This document shows, in pieces, positions 17,469 through 25,801 of a stretch of DNA of 64,000 bases. Both the position numbers and the translations under genes were made by a program. Numbering within the stretch: position 1 is the stretch's first letter; the number at the start of each line of letters is the position of its first letter. Location of the stretch: contig NZ_VCEK01000003.1 of the NCBI RefSeq assembly GCF_005862235.1, positions 1,022,927-1,086,926 of the forward strand, read 5' to 3'. The stretch is from Saccharomonospora piscinae (lineage in GTDB: Bacteria > Actinomycetota > Actinomycetes > Mycobacteriales > Pseudonocardiaceae). The notes under the pieces are model-generated. The model made no database searches. It was not told where the DNA came from and worked only from the letters and a program-made list of their open reading frames with translations.

Positions 17469-19628
17469 GTGGCTTTCGCGACCGAACACCCCGTACTCGC
17501 GCACTCCGAGTTCCGGCCCGTCACCGAGATCCCCCGATCCGACGGCCGGTTCCGCGTGGTCAGCGACTACGACCCGGCAGGGGACCAGCCCGCCGCCATC
17601 GACGACCTCCAGCGCCGCCTCGGCGAGGGCGAGAGGGACGTCGTGCTGCTCGGCGCCACCGGGACGGGCAAGTCGGCGACCACGGCCTGGCTGATCGAGC
17701 GGGTGCAGCGGCCCACGCTCGTGATGGCCCCCAACAAGACCCTGGCCGCCCAGCTGGCCAACGAGCTGCGCGAGTTGTTCCCGCACAACGCGGTGGAGTA
17801 CTTCGTCAGCTACTACGACTACTACCAGCCCGAGGCGTACGTGCCGCAGACGGACACGTACATCGAGAAGGACTCGTCGATCAACGACGACGTCGAGCGG
17901 CTGCGGCACTCCGCGACCATGAACCTGCTCTCGCGCCGGGACGTCATCGTGGTGTCCAGCGTGTCCTGCATCTACGGTCTCGGCACGCCGCAGTCCTACC
18001 TCGACCGTTCCGCGCGACTGGCCGTCGGCGAGGAGGTGGAGCGTGACGCGTTCCTGCGGGCGCTGGTGGACGTGCAGTACACCCGCAACGACCTCGCGTT
18101 CGCCCGCGGCACGTTCCGGGTCCGGGGCGACACGGTGGAGATCATCCCGGCGTACGAGGAACTCGCCATCCGGGTCGAGTTCTTCGGCGACGAGATCGAC
18201 AAGCTGTACTACCTGCACCCGCTGACCGGAGACATCGTCCGGGAGGTCGACGAGGTGCGGATCTTCCCGGCCACCCACTACGTCGCCGGGCCGGAGCGGA
18301 TGGAGAAGGCCATCCGCGGCATCGAGTCGGAGCTGGAGGAGCAGCTCGCCACGATGGAGAAGCAGGGGCGGCTGCTGGAGGCCCAGCGCCTGCGCATGCG
18401 CACCAGCTACGACGTCGAGATGATGCGCCAGGTCGGGTTCTGCTCCGGCATCGAGAACTACTCGCGGCACGTGGACGGGCGCCCGTCGGGCTCGGCACCC
18501 GCCACGCTGCTCGACTACTTCCCCGAGGACTTCCTGCTGGTCATCGACGAGTCACACGTGACGGTGCCCCAGATCGGCGGGATGTACGAGGGCGACGCCT
18601 CCCGCAAGCGGACGCTCGTCGAGCACGGTTTCCGGCTGCCGAGCGCACTCGACAACCGGCCGCTGACCTGGGAGGAGTTCTCCGACCGGATCGGGCAGAC
18701 CGTCTACCTGTCGGCCACTCCCGGCCCGTACGAGATGGGGCAGACGGGAGGCGAGTTCGTCGAACAGGTCATCCGCCCCACCGGCCTCGTGGACCCGGAG
18801 GTGGTCGTCAAACCCACCGAGGGCCAGATCGACGACCTCGTCCACGAGATCCGGACCCGTGCCGAGCGCGACGAGCGGGTGCTCGTGACCACCCTGACCA
18901 AGAAGATGGCCGAGGACCTCACCGACTACCTGCTCGAACTCGGTATCCGGGTGCGGTACCTGCACTCGGAGGTCGACACGCTGCGCCGGGTCGAGCTGCT
19001 GCGGCAGCTCCGGTCCGGTGACTTCGACGTCCTGGTGGGCATCAACCTGCTGCGGGAGGGACTCGACCTGCCGGAGGTGTCGCTGGTCGCGATCCTGGAC
19101 GCCGACAAGGAGGGGTTCCTGCGCAGTGGAACCTCGCTGATCCAGACGATCGGGCGCGCGGCCCGCAACGTGTCCGGGCAGGTCCACATGTACGCCGACA
19201 CGGTCACCGACTCGATGCGCTACGCCATCGACGAGACCAACCGCAGGCGCGCGAAGCAGATCGCCTACAACACCGAGCACGGCATCGATCCCACGCCGCT
19301 GCGCAAGAAGATCGCCGACATTCTGGACCGCGTCTACACCGAGGCCGAGGACTCGGAGGAGGAGATCGAGGTCGGTGGGTCCGGCCGCAACGTGTCGAGG
19401 GGCAAGAAGCCCGAGCAGGGCGATCGGGTCCGCAGCTCCGGGGTGCTCGTCGACCGCGACGTGACGACGATGCCGAGGGCGGAGCTGGCCGATCTCATCC
19501 AGCAGATGACCGACCAGATGATGCAGGCGGCCCGGGATCTGCAGTTCGAGCTGGCCGCGCGGTTGCGCGACGAGATCTCCGAGCTCAAGCGGGAGCTGCG
19601 GGGGATGGACGCGGCCGGAGTGCGCTGA
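17469..19628 (+). CDS. uvrB: Excinuclease ABC subunit B
   Basis: 719 residues. Helicase-like damage-verification subunit of nucleotide excision repair; works with UvrA (37930-40788 in this window) and UvrC. Walker A GATGTGKS near residue 60, the DNA-gripping beta-hairpin [12 protein letters not shown] near 117, DESHVTVPQ, motif V/VI region ([21 protein letters not shown]) and a C-terminal UVR coiled-coil ([14 protein letters not shown]) that contacts UvrC. Length is standard. GTG 17469 starts directly after the -10 box TACTCT, so the mRNA is probably leaderless. In mycobacteria uvrB is LexA-controlled; no clear SOS box is visible here. Confidence 0.97.
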   Translation: MAFATEHPVLAHSEFRPVTEIPRSDGRFRVVSDYDPAGDQPAAIDDLQRRLGEGERDVVLLGATGTGKSATTAWLIERVQRPTLVMAPNKTLAAQLANELRELFPHNAVEYFVSYYDYYQPEAYVPQTDTYIEKDSSINDDVERLRHSATMNLLSRRDVIVVSSVSCIYGLGTPQSYLDRSARLAVGEEVERDAFLRALVDVQYTRNDLAFARGTFRVRGDTVEIIPAYEELAIRVEFFGDEIDKLYYLHPLTGDIVREVDEVRIFPATHYVAGPERMEKAIRGIESELEEQLATMEKQGRLLEAQRLRMRTSYDVEMMRQVGFCSGIENYSRHVDGRPSGSAPATLLDYFPEDFLLVIDESHVTVPQIGGMYEGDASRKRTLVEHGFRLPSALDNRPLTWEEFSDRIGQTVYLSATPGPYEMGQTGGEFVEQVIRPTGLVDPEVVVKPTEGQIDDLVHEIRTRAERDERVLVTTLTKKMAEDLTDYLLELGIRVRYLHSEVDTLRRVELLRQLRSGDFDVLVGINLLREGLDLPEVSLVAILDADKEGFLRSGTSLIQTIGRAARNVSGQVHMYADTVTDSMRYAIDETNRRRAKQIAYNTEHGIDPTPLRKKIADILDRVYTEAEDSEEEIEVGGSGRNVSRGKKPEQGDRVRSSGVLVDRDVTTMPRAELADLIQQMTDQMMQAARDLQFELAARLRDEISELKRELRGMDAAGVR

Positions 19629-19642
19629 TCGAGGAGCCGCGC

Positions 19643-20023
19643 TTACTCGACGGCGGGGTCGGGTTGCAGCAGGCCGAACAGGTTGCCCTCAGTGTCGCCG
19701 AAGAACCCGATCCAACCGATTCCGCGGATCGCGTTCTTCGGCGTCACGACGCGGCCGCCTGCCTGCTCGATCTCGCGGGTGAGCAGGTCGATGTCGTCGA
19801 CCTCCATCGTCAGCGGGAAAGCGTTCACGCTGGCGTCCGGTTCGGGCATCGGCCCCTCGCGCTGAGCCAGGCCACCGTCGATGCCCTGGCCCTCGCCCGT
19901 GGTGATCAGCCAGTAGGGCTCGGTACCCCACCGCTCGAACGACCATTCGAACACGGTGGTGTAGAAGGTGATCGCGCGTTCCGGGTCGCTGGCGTGAATC
20001 TCGAAGTGAACGGGTCGAGGCAT
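19643..20023 (-). CDS. VOC/glyoxalase-fold protein
   Basis: 126 residues, a single vicinal-oxygen-chelate module pair: VHFEIHASDPERAITFYTTVF at the start, EVDDIDLLTREIEQAGGRVV in the middle and FGDTEGNLFGLLQ at the end, where Glu of the second half and His of the first are the usual metal ligands (His6 and Glu112 region). Probably a metal-dependent enzyme or resistance-type protein; substrate unknown. ATG 20023 has GAGGAG 5 nt upstream, an excellent ribosome site. Divergent from the next VOC gene by about 130 bp, and convergent with uvrB. Confidence 0.85.
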   Translation of the reverse strand: MPRPVHFEIHASDPERAITFYTTVFEWSFERWGTEPYWLITTGEGQGIDGGLAQREGPMPEPDASVNAFPLTMEVDDIDLLTREIEQAGGRVVTPKNAIRGIGWIGFFGDTEGNLFGLLQPDPAVE

Positions 20024-20151
20024 ACGGTCTCCTCGGGCGTGACGGTGAGCACCAGGCGAGTACCACGGCCAGCGGCAGGTACTCCGAAACTGTCGGAGGT
20101 CGGCGGCAGACTTCCGGTCACCTGGTGTCGGCGGATTGCGGGGAGACACGG

Positions 20152-20580
20152 ATGGCGCTGAGTGTGCAGGTGACGTTCGACGCGGCCGATCCGCGTTCGC
20201 TGGCCGAGTTCTGGGCGCTGGCCCTCGGCTACGAGGTGCAGTCGCCGCCCGAGGGGTTCGCGTCGTGGGACGCCTTCTGCGAGCACATCGGGCTGCCGCG
20301 CGAGTTGTGGGACTCGCGGTCGGCGGTGATCGATCCGAGTGGGCAGGGTCCGCGCTTGTTCTTCCAGCGGGTACCCGAGCCGAAGTCGGCCAAGAACCGG
20401 GTTCATCTGGACGTGAACGCCAGCCGTCACACCGGTGGTGAACACGGCTGGCGGTTGGTGCTGGAGAAGGCCGACGCGCTGGTCGCGGCCGGTGCCACGG
20501 TGGTGAGGGAGGTCGACGAACCGCTGGGCCGGTGCCTGGTGATGCGTGATCCCGAGGGCAACGAGTTCTGCGTGCAGTAA
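20152..20580 (+). CDS. VOC/glyoxalase-like protein (Glyoxalase_6 type)
   Basis: 142 residues. QVTFDAADPRSLAEFWALALGY is the characteristic start, followed by WDSRSAVIDPSGQGPRLFFQRVPEPK, NRVHLDV and RDPEGNEFCV, the pattern of actinobacterial Glyoxalase_6 proteins. Function beyond the VOC fold is unknown. ATG 20152 is preferred over GTG 20125 because GGGGAG lies 7 nt upstream. Head-to-head with another VOC gene of different subtype, suggesting a shared regulatory interval at about 20024-20151. Confidence 0.82.
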   Translation: MALSVQVTFDAADPRSLAEFWALALGYEVQSPPEGFASWDAFCEHIGLPRELWDSRSAVIDPSGQGPRLFFQRVPEPKSAKNRVHLDVNASRHTGGEHGWRLVLEKADALVAAGATVVREVDEPLGRCLVMRDPEGNEFCVQ

Positions 20581-20615
20581 CAGGTGCCGCCCACGGCACC
20601 GGCCCGCGGTCCGCC

Positions 20616-21569
20616 TCAGCTGGTGATGTCCCTGGTGGCGAAGCGGCGGGCGGCCAGCAGGCCGAACACGGTCGCGAACGTCACGGCGGAGAAGACGCCC
20701 GCTGCCATGTCGGTCCAGTCGACGTCGGTGGCGATGAGGTCCATCCACGCCATCGCGAAGTGGGTCGGAAGGAACTCCCGCAGATCGCCGAGCGCGGTGA
20801 TCTGGTCGAGGATCTGCGACAGGATCGAGACCAGTACCGTCCCGCCGACAGCGCCCAGCGGCGCGTCGGTCGACACGCTCAGTAGCAGGCCGAGCGCGGC
20901 GACCCACGACAGCTGGATGATGATGTAGACCGTGCCGAGGCCGATCGCGATCAGGCTCTGGCCGAACGACACCGAGTCGCCCGTGGGGCTGATCGCCTCG
21001 CCCGCGCCGTACCAGATGACTCCGACCACGACCGCGACCAGCGGCAGCAGCGCCAGGGTCAGCGCCGAGAGCAGCGCCGAGGCGACGGCCTTCTGCCGCA
21101 GCAGGCGGTGTCTCGGCACGGGGATCGCGAGCAGGTACTTCATGCTCGACCAGGACGACTCGCTGGCGATCGTGTCCCCGAAGTACAACGCGACGATCAT
21201 CGGGAGCAGGAACGAGCCGGACACGAGCAGCGCCACCACGACGAAGTTCGGCGCACTCGCCGTGGCAAGGTCGATGAAGGCGCCCGAGCGGCGGTTCGCC
21301 TCGGCGTCGCCGATCTCGAAGGCCACCACCAGGATCACCGGCAGCAGCGCGACGAGTGCGAGCACGAGCTGGGTCCGGCGGCGACTGAGCTGCCTGCGCA
21401 GTTCCACCCCGAGCGACAGCGTGGCGCTCGCGCGGTAGCCCGCCACGCCGCCGTCGGGACCCACGTCCGCGCCGCCGCCGGCTCCCGCCGCGGTCAGCTC
21501 GTCGAGCGCGGCCGGGTCGGTGTGGACGCCCTCGTCCTGGTGGGTACGGGGTTCGTCGGTCCTGCTCAT
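20616..21569 (-). CDS. ABC-2 type transporter permease
   Basis: 317 residues. A hydrophilic N-terminus of about 50 residues is followed by about six membrane spans (LVLALVALLPVILVVAFEI, FVVVALLVSGSFLLPMIVALYF, ALLSALTLALLPLVAVVVGVIW, GLGTVYIIIQLSWVAALGLLL, GAVGGTVLVSIL, AGVFSAVTFATVFGLLAARRF). This is the membrane partner of the ATPase in the fused gene just upstream; start ATG 21569 overlaps that gene's stop as ATGA, so a fixed stoichiometry is likely. Substrate unknown; ABC-2 systems usually export lipids, peptides or drugs. Confidence 0.88.
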   Translation of the reverse strand: MSRTDEPRTHQDEGVHTDPAALDELTAAGAGGGADVGPDGGVAGYRASATLSLGVELRRQLSRRRTQLVLALVALLPVILVVAFEIGDAEANRRSGAFIDLATASAPNFVVVALLVSGSFLLPMIVALYFGDTIASESSWSSMKYLLAIPVPRHRLLRQKAVASALLSALTLALLPLVAVVVGVIWYGAGEAISPTGDSVSFGQSLIAIGLGTVYIIIQLSWVAALGLLLSVSTDAPLGAVGGTVLVSILSQILDQITALGDLREFLPTHFAMAWMDLIATDVDWTDMAAGVFSAVTFATVFGLLAARRFATRDITS

Positions 21570-24457
21570 CGCTCGGGTTCCCCTTCTCCGACCAGCTGGA
21601 GGAAGGCGTCTTCCAGCCTCCGCCGTGGGCCTGCCTGTTCCACCGCCACGCCCGCGCGGACGAGCACGGCGACGGCCTCCGACCGCGACAGGCCGTCGAG
21701 GTCGGCGTGGACGAGATCACCGTCGGTGTACACCGTCACCACGCCGCCGACCTCGCGCAACGCGGTCACGGCCGCCTCGGTGTCGTCGACGCGGAACGTG
21801 GCCTCCCCGTTCGCGGAGACGAGGTCGCCGACCTCACCCGCGGCCACCAGGGCGCCCCGGTGCATGACGACGACGTGGCTGCACGTCTGTTCCACCTCGG
21901 CGAGCAGGTGGCTCGACACGAGCACCGTGCGGCCCGTCGCGGCGTAGCGGCGCAGCACCTCGCGCATCTGGTGGATCTGCGGCGGGTCGAGCCCGTTGGT
22001 GGGTTCGTCGAGTACCAGCAGCTCGGGCAGCCCGAGCATGGCCTGCGCGATGGCGAGGCGTTGCCGCATGCCCTGGCTGTAGGTGCGCACGCGCCGGTGT
22101 ACGGCGTCGCCGAGCCCGGCGATCTCCAGCGCCTCCGCCATTCGCGCCTGTTCCTCGGGGCGCCCGGTGGCGGCCCAGTACAGCCGCAGGTTCTCGGCGC
22201 CGGAGAGGTGGGGCAGGAAGCCCGAGCCCTCCACGAAGGAGCCGATGCGGGACAGCACCGGCGCTCCGGGCGAGATCGTGTGGCCGAACACGGTGATGTC
22301 GCCCTCGGTGGGCTGGATGAGCCCCATCAGCATCCGCAGCGTGGTGGTCTTGCCCGCGCCGTTGGGGCCGAGCAGGCCGAGCACCTGGCCGCGCTCCACC
22401 CGGAACGACAGGTCGCGCACGGCGGTGAGGCCGCCGGGGTAGGACTTGGTGAGGTCGCGGATCACGAGCGGCGTGTCGGCCAGTTCGGGATCGAGGTGGT
22501 GGGAGCGGCGGCGCCGCAGTGCCGCGACGGCGGCGACGAGCAGTGCCGCCACGAGCACTCCACCGATGCCGAGCAGTGGCCCGATCGGCCACCCTGACGT
22601 GACGTTGGTGCCGGGCACCGTCGGCACCGACAGGGCGGAGTCACCGGGCAGCGACACCCGGTAGGCCGCGGGCTCGGTGGGCGTCGCGTACGCCTGGTCG
22701 GTGGTGGCCACGACGAGCTGGAGGCTGTGTCCCGACTCCAGCGGCCGCACGATGCCCGGGAGCGTGACGGTCACCTCGACCGGTGTGCCGTCCTCGGGCA
22801 GCGACGGCACGCGGACAGGAGCGACCGCGCTGCCCGGCAGGCTGCGCGACCCGTCCGGGCTGACGTCGTAGAGCTTGACGTAGAGCACCGCGTCCTGCCC
22901 GCGGGTCGAGTCGCCGGCCGCCGCGACGTTCAGGGTGACCGTCGGCGCGCCGGTGATCAGCAGTTGCGAGTTGACGGGCTCGCCCGCGAACGTCGCGGAC
23001 TGGCCCGGCGGGTCCACGGCGAACAGCCCCGACAACCGCGAGGAGTTCGCGAGCACCCGGTTGAGCCCGGGGATGCCACTGACCGCCGCGGGAGTGGCAC
23101 CCGGCGGTCGCTGTGCGACCTGCTCCCCGCCCTCCAGAGTGACCTCCCGGCGCGGGGTGTCCGGCGAGCCGAGTCCCGGGTAGGTGCCCGTTTCCACGGT
23201 GCGCACCGAGGGAGTGCCGTTGGTGCGCAGGGCACCCTGCACGTCGTAGGCGAACGCGGCGCCCGGGTCCTCGCCCTCACCCGTGAGGTGGTGTTCGAGG
23301 TAGTCGCCGATGGTGCCCCGCAGCTGTGATCCCGGAACGCCGCCGTCGTGCCCGCCCGTGTACCAGATGACGGAGACGTCGCCGCCCGCGTCGCTGATCT
23401 GGCGGGCGTTGGCGTCGGCCTGTGCGAGCCCGAACAGCGTGTCGGCCGTGCCCTGCACCAGCAGCGTCGGCACGGTGATGTCGCTGGTGACCGAGGCGGG
23501 AGAGACGCGGTCGAGCAGCGCCCGCGTCTCGTCGCCGGCCACTCCGTCGGTGGCGAGGTCGGTGTAGGCGGCGCAGACCTGCTCCGTGTACCGCCCGCAC
23601 GGACCCGCGCCCTGTGGCGGCTCCGGGGGCCGCTGGGCTCCGGACGGCAGGCTCGCGCCCGCGCCACCCGCGCCGAATCCGGCGTCCTCGTTTTCGTCGG
23701 GATCGTCACCGGGCTCGGGTGCCTCCGCGCCGGGTCCGGACGGGCGTGCGGGGCCGAGCCCGGCCGAGAACAGCGACCCGGCCCACGCCTGCCGGAACAC
23801 GCCGCCGTCGGCGAACACGCCCGGTGCCGGGGTCGCGGTGTCGACCTGCCCGGTGGTGCCCGAGTTGGGCAGCAGGGCCTGTCCCAGGTCGTTGTAGGTC
23901 ATGACGGGTGCGATGACGTCGACCCTGGGGTCCGTGCCCGCCAGCAGCAGAGCCAGCCCGCCGCCGTACGAGGCCCCGGTGACGCCGACACGGGGATCGC
24001 CGTCGGCGTCGAGCCGGACCTCCGGCTGATCAGCGAGGTAGTCCACGAGCTGCGACGCGTCGGCGACTTCGTAGTCGGGGTCGTTCAACGCGATCTGCCC
24101 CGTGCTGCGCCCGAAGCCCCGCGCCGAGTAGGTGAGCACCACCAGGCCGCGTTCGGCCAGCTCCTGCGCCTCGCGGGAGACGCTGTTCTTGTCGCCGCCG
24201 AAGCCGTGCGGCAAGAGGACGGCGGGAGCCGGGGTCTGCTCCGGCAGGTACATCGTGGCGTCGAGCTGCTCCCGCTCCTCGGAGCCGGGCGCTGCGCGGA
24301 CGTCGATGGTCGCCTCGTGGGTCGCGTAGGCGGGTGGTTCCTCACCGTCGTCGACCCACACCAGGACACCGGCCGCCAGGACGGCGACCACGGCCAGCAG
24401 GGTCAGCAGGCGCGCACGACTGCTCCGAGGCAACAGGGTTCGGGGCACGCTTGTCAC
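21566..24457 (-). CDS. Fusion protein: extracytoplasmic S15-like alpha/beta hydrolase, membrane anchor and ABC ATPase
   Basis: About 963 residues. Order: N-terminal membrane segment (about 18-35, LLTLLAVVAVLAAGVLVWV); alpha/beta hydrolase resembling X-Pro dipeptidyl-peptidases (PHGFGGDKNSV oxyanion region, nucleophile Ser near 163 in GASYGG, LVQGTADTLFG and TGGHDGG for Asp and His); a beta-rich C-terminal jelly-roll part (TFAGEPVNSQLLITGAPTVTL); a second membrane segment (about 620-645); and a cytoplasmic ABC ATPase with Walker A GPNGAGKTT (about 695), signature YSQGMRQRLAIA and Walker B LLVLDEPTNGLDP. The topology puts the hydrolase outside and the ATPase inside. GTG 24457 is chosen because AGGAAA lies about 10 nt before it; GTG 24568 would add 37 residues. 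Overlaps the permease gene. Confidence 0.85.
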   Translation of the reverse strand: MTSVPRTLLPRSSRARLLTLLAVVAVLAAGVLVWVDDGEEPPAYATHEATIDVRAAPGSEEREQLDATMYLPEQTPAPAVLLPHGFGGDKNSVSREAQELAERGLVVLTYSARGFGRSTGQIALNDPDYEVADASQLVDYLADQPEVRLDADGDPRVGVTGASYGGGLALLLAGTDPRVDVIAPVMTYNDLGQALLPNSGTTGQVDTATPAPGVFADGGVFRQAWAGSLFSAGLGPARPSGPGAEAPEPGDDPDENEDAGFGAGGAGASLPSGAQRPPEPPQGAGPCGRYTEQVCAAYTDLATDGVAGDETRALLDRVSPASVTSDITVPTLLVQGTADTLFGLAQADANARQISDAGGDVSVIWYTGGHDGGVPGSQLRGTIGDYLEHHLTGEGEDPGAAFAYDVQGALRTNGTPSVRTVETGTYPGLGSPDTPRREVTLEGGEQVAQRPPGATPAAVSGIPGLNRVLANSSRLSGLFAVDPPGQSATFAGEPVNSQLLITGAPTVTLNVAAAGDSTRGQDAVLYVKLYDVSPDGSRSLPGSAVAPVRVPSLPEDGTPVEVTVTLPGIVRPLESGHSLQLVVATTDQAYATPTEPAAYRVSLPGDSALSVPTVPGTNVTSGWPIGPLLGIGGVLVAALLVAAVAALRRRRSHHLDPELADTPLVIRDLTKSYPGGLTAVRDLSFRVERGQVLGLLGPNGAGKTTTLRMLMGLIQPTEGDITVFGHTISPGAPVLSRIGSFVEGSGFLPHLSGAENLRLYWAATGRPEEQARMAEALEIAGLGDAVHRRVRTYSQGMRQRLAIAQAMLGLPELLVLDEPTNGLDPPQIHQMREVLRRYAATGRTVLVSSHLLAEVEQTCSHVVVMHRGALVAAGEVGDLVSANGEATFRVDDTEAAVTALREVGGVVTVYTDGDLVHADLDGLSRSEAVAVLVRAGVAVEQAGPRRRLEDAFLQLVGEGEPER

Positions 24458-24608
24458 ACTATTGGGCGTTTCCTGAGAGTTCGCTCCGGGTTGTCCTTCC
24501 GGCCCGCGAAGGTTGTGCGTTGTGAGCGAGGTTACATCGCTGTGGGCGGTGACGCTGGCGACCCTCACTGGTCATGGACGGTCACAACGACCAGGATGAG
24601 CACGTTTG

Positions 24609-24712
24609 TGGAGGGGAGTATTCCTTCGCGGCGGAGTCGTCAGCACGGCTGTCCCCAGTGGCACCCGGCGCCGCCGGCCGGCCTGTGCCGGTGGAAGAGA
24701 CCTCCGGTAGTG
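24609..24712 (+). ncRNA. yybP-ykoY manganese riboswitch
   Basis: The leader of the TerC gene has the hallmark elements: 5' GGAGGGGAGTAT (24610-24621), internal GTCGTCAGCACGGC (24637-24650), GC-rich variable hairpins, and the closing AAGAGACCTCCGG (24695-24707) whose CCTCC pairs with GGAGG of the first element. This arrangement is that of the yybP-ykoY class, which senses Mn2+ and controls Mn exporters and TerC/Alx proteins. The ribosome site GGAGG of terC (24730-24734) lies about 18 nt downstream and could be sequestered in the alternative fold. Confidence 0.82.
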
Positions 24713-24743
24713 GCCCTGACGCGCTGGCCGGAGGTTGGCATAC

Positions 24744-25760
24744 ATGAACGTGCCCTTGTGGGTGTGGATCGCGACGGTCGGAGGCCTGCTCCTGCTGATG
24801 GCCGTCGACCTGGTGATCGTCGATCGCAAGCCGCACCAGGTGACGACCGGCGAGGCCGCCCGGTGGGTGATCTTCTACGTCTCCTGTGCCGTGGTGTTCG
24901 GTATCGGCGTGTGGTTGCTGGGCGGCCACGACCCCGGCGTCGAGTTCTTCACCGGCTACATCACGGAGTACTCGCTGTCGGTCGACAACCTGTTCATCTT
25001 CATGGTGATCATGTCGTCGTTCCGGGTTCCGGCCATTCACCAGCACCGCGTGCTGCTGATCGGCATCCTGCTCGCGCTGGTGATGCGGGCGGGGTTCATC
25101 GCGGTCGGCGCGGCGCTGATCGCGCAGTTCGTGTGGATCTTCTTCGTGTTCGGCGGCTTCCTCGTGTGGACGGCCGTCAACATGGTCCGCAGCAAGGACG
25201 AGCACGAGGAGTACAACGAGAACGCGGCCACCCGCTGGGTGCGCCGCTTCTACCCGGTCACCCAGGACTACGTCGGCCACAAAATGACCGTCAGGCAGGA
25301 CGGCAGGCGTTTCCTGACGCCGATGTTCGTAGTGATCGTGGCCATCGGCAGCGCCGACCTGCTCTTCGCCGTGGACTCCATCCCGGCCATCTTCGGTATC
25401 ACGCAGGACGCCTACCTGGTGTTCACGGCGAACGCGTTCGCGCTCATGGGCCTGCGCCAGCTCTACTTCCTGCTCGGCGGACTGGTGGCCAAGCTGGTCT
25501 ACCTCTCCTACGGCCTGGCGATCATCCTGGGCTTCATCGGCGTGAAACTGGCGCTGCACGCGCTGCACGAGTACCACGTCACCCCGGATTGGCTGGTCAT
25601 CAACAACTGGATGTCGCTGGGCGTCATCGTCACGGTGTTGACGGTCACGACCGTGGCCAGCCTCGCGAAGGCCAAGCGCGACCCGAACGCGGTCAGCTCG
25701 CTCAACCTCCAGGCCGAAGCGCCCGAGGAGAGCGAGAAGGAACCGGCCCGTGACGGCTGA
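24744..25760 (+). CDS. TerC-family membrane protein (Alx-like), manganese homeostasis
   Basis: 338 residues with about nine membrane spans. The conserved TerC residues are visible: DLVIVDRKPH, EYSLSVDNLFIFMVIMSSF (with the acidic DN pair) and later IGSADLLFAVDSIPAIFGIT. TerC/Alx proteins export Mn2+ to supply extracytoplasmic metalloenzymes or prevent toxicity. Start ATG 24744 has GGAGG 9 nt upstream. Preceded by a manganese riboswitch, which fixes the likely ligand. Hydrophilic, acidic C-terminal tail (PEESEKEPARDG). Followed by the leaderless S9 peptidase gene 41 nt later. Confidence 0.92.
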   Translation: MNVPLWVWIATVGGLLLLMAVDLVIVDRKPHQVTTGEAARWVIFYVSCAVVFGIGVWLLGGHDPGVEFFTGYITEYSLSVDNLFIFMVIMSSFRVPAIHQHRVLLIGILLALVMRAGFIAVGAALIAQFVWIFFVFGGFLVWTAVNMVRSKDEHEEYNENAATRWVRRFYPVTQDYVGHKMTVRQDGRRFLTPMFVVIVAIGSADLLFAVDSIPAIFGITQDAYLVFTANAFALMGLRQLYFLLGGLVAKLVYLSYGLAIILGFIGVKLALHALHEYHVTPDWLVINNWMSLGVIVTVLTVTTVASLAKAKRDPNAVSSLNLQAEAPEESEKEPARDG

Positions 25761-25788
25761 AACCGTTACCATCGCTAACGAGTTGGGC

Positions 25789-25794
25789 TAGGGT
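25789..25794 (+). promoter_or_regulatory. -10 hexamer TAGGGT for leaderless S9 peptidase gene
   Basis: TAGGGT ends 7 nt before ATG 25802. Confidence 0.5.
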
Positions 25795-25801
25795 TCGGGG
25801 C

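Noticed and set aside
23348..25753. 801-codon plus-strand frame over the fusion gene and TerC
   Set aside because: Crosses the riboswitch and an opposite-strand gene; no recognisable domain.
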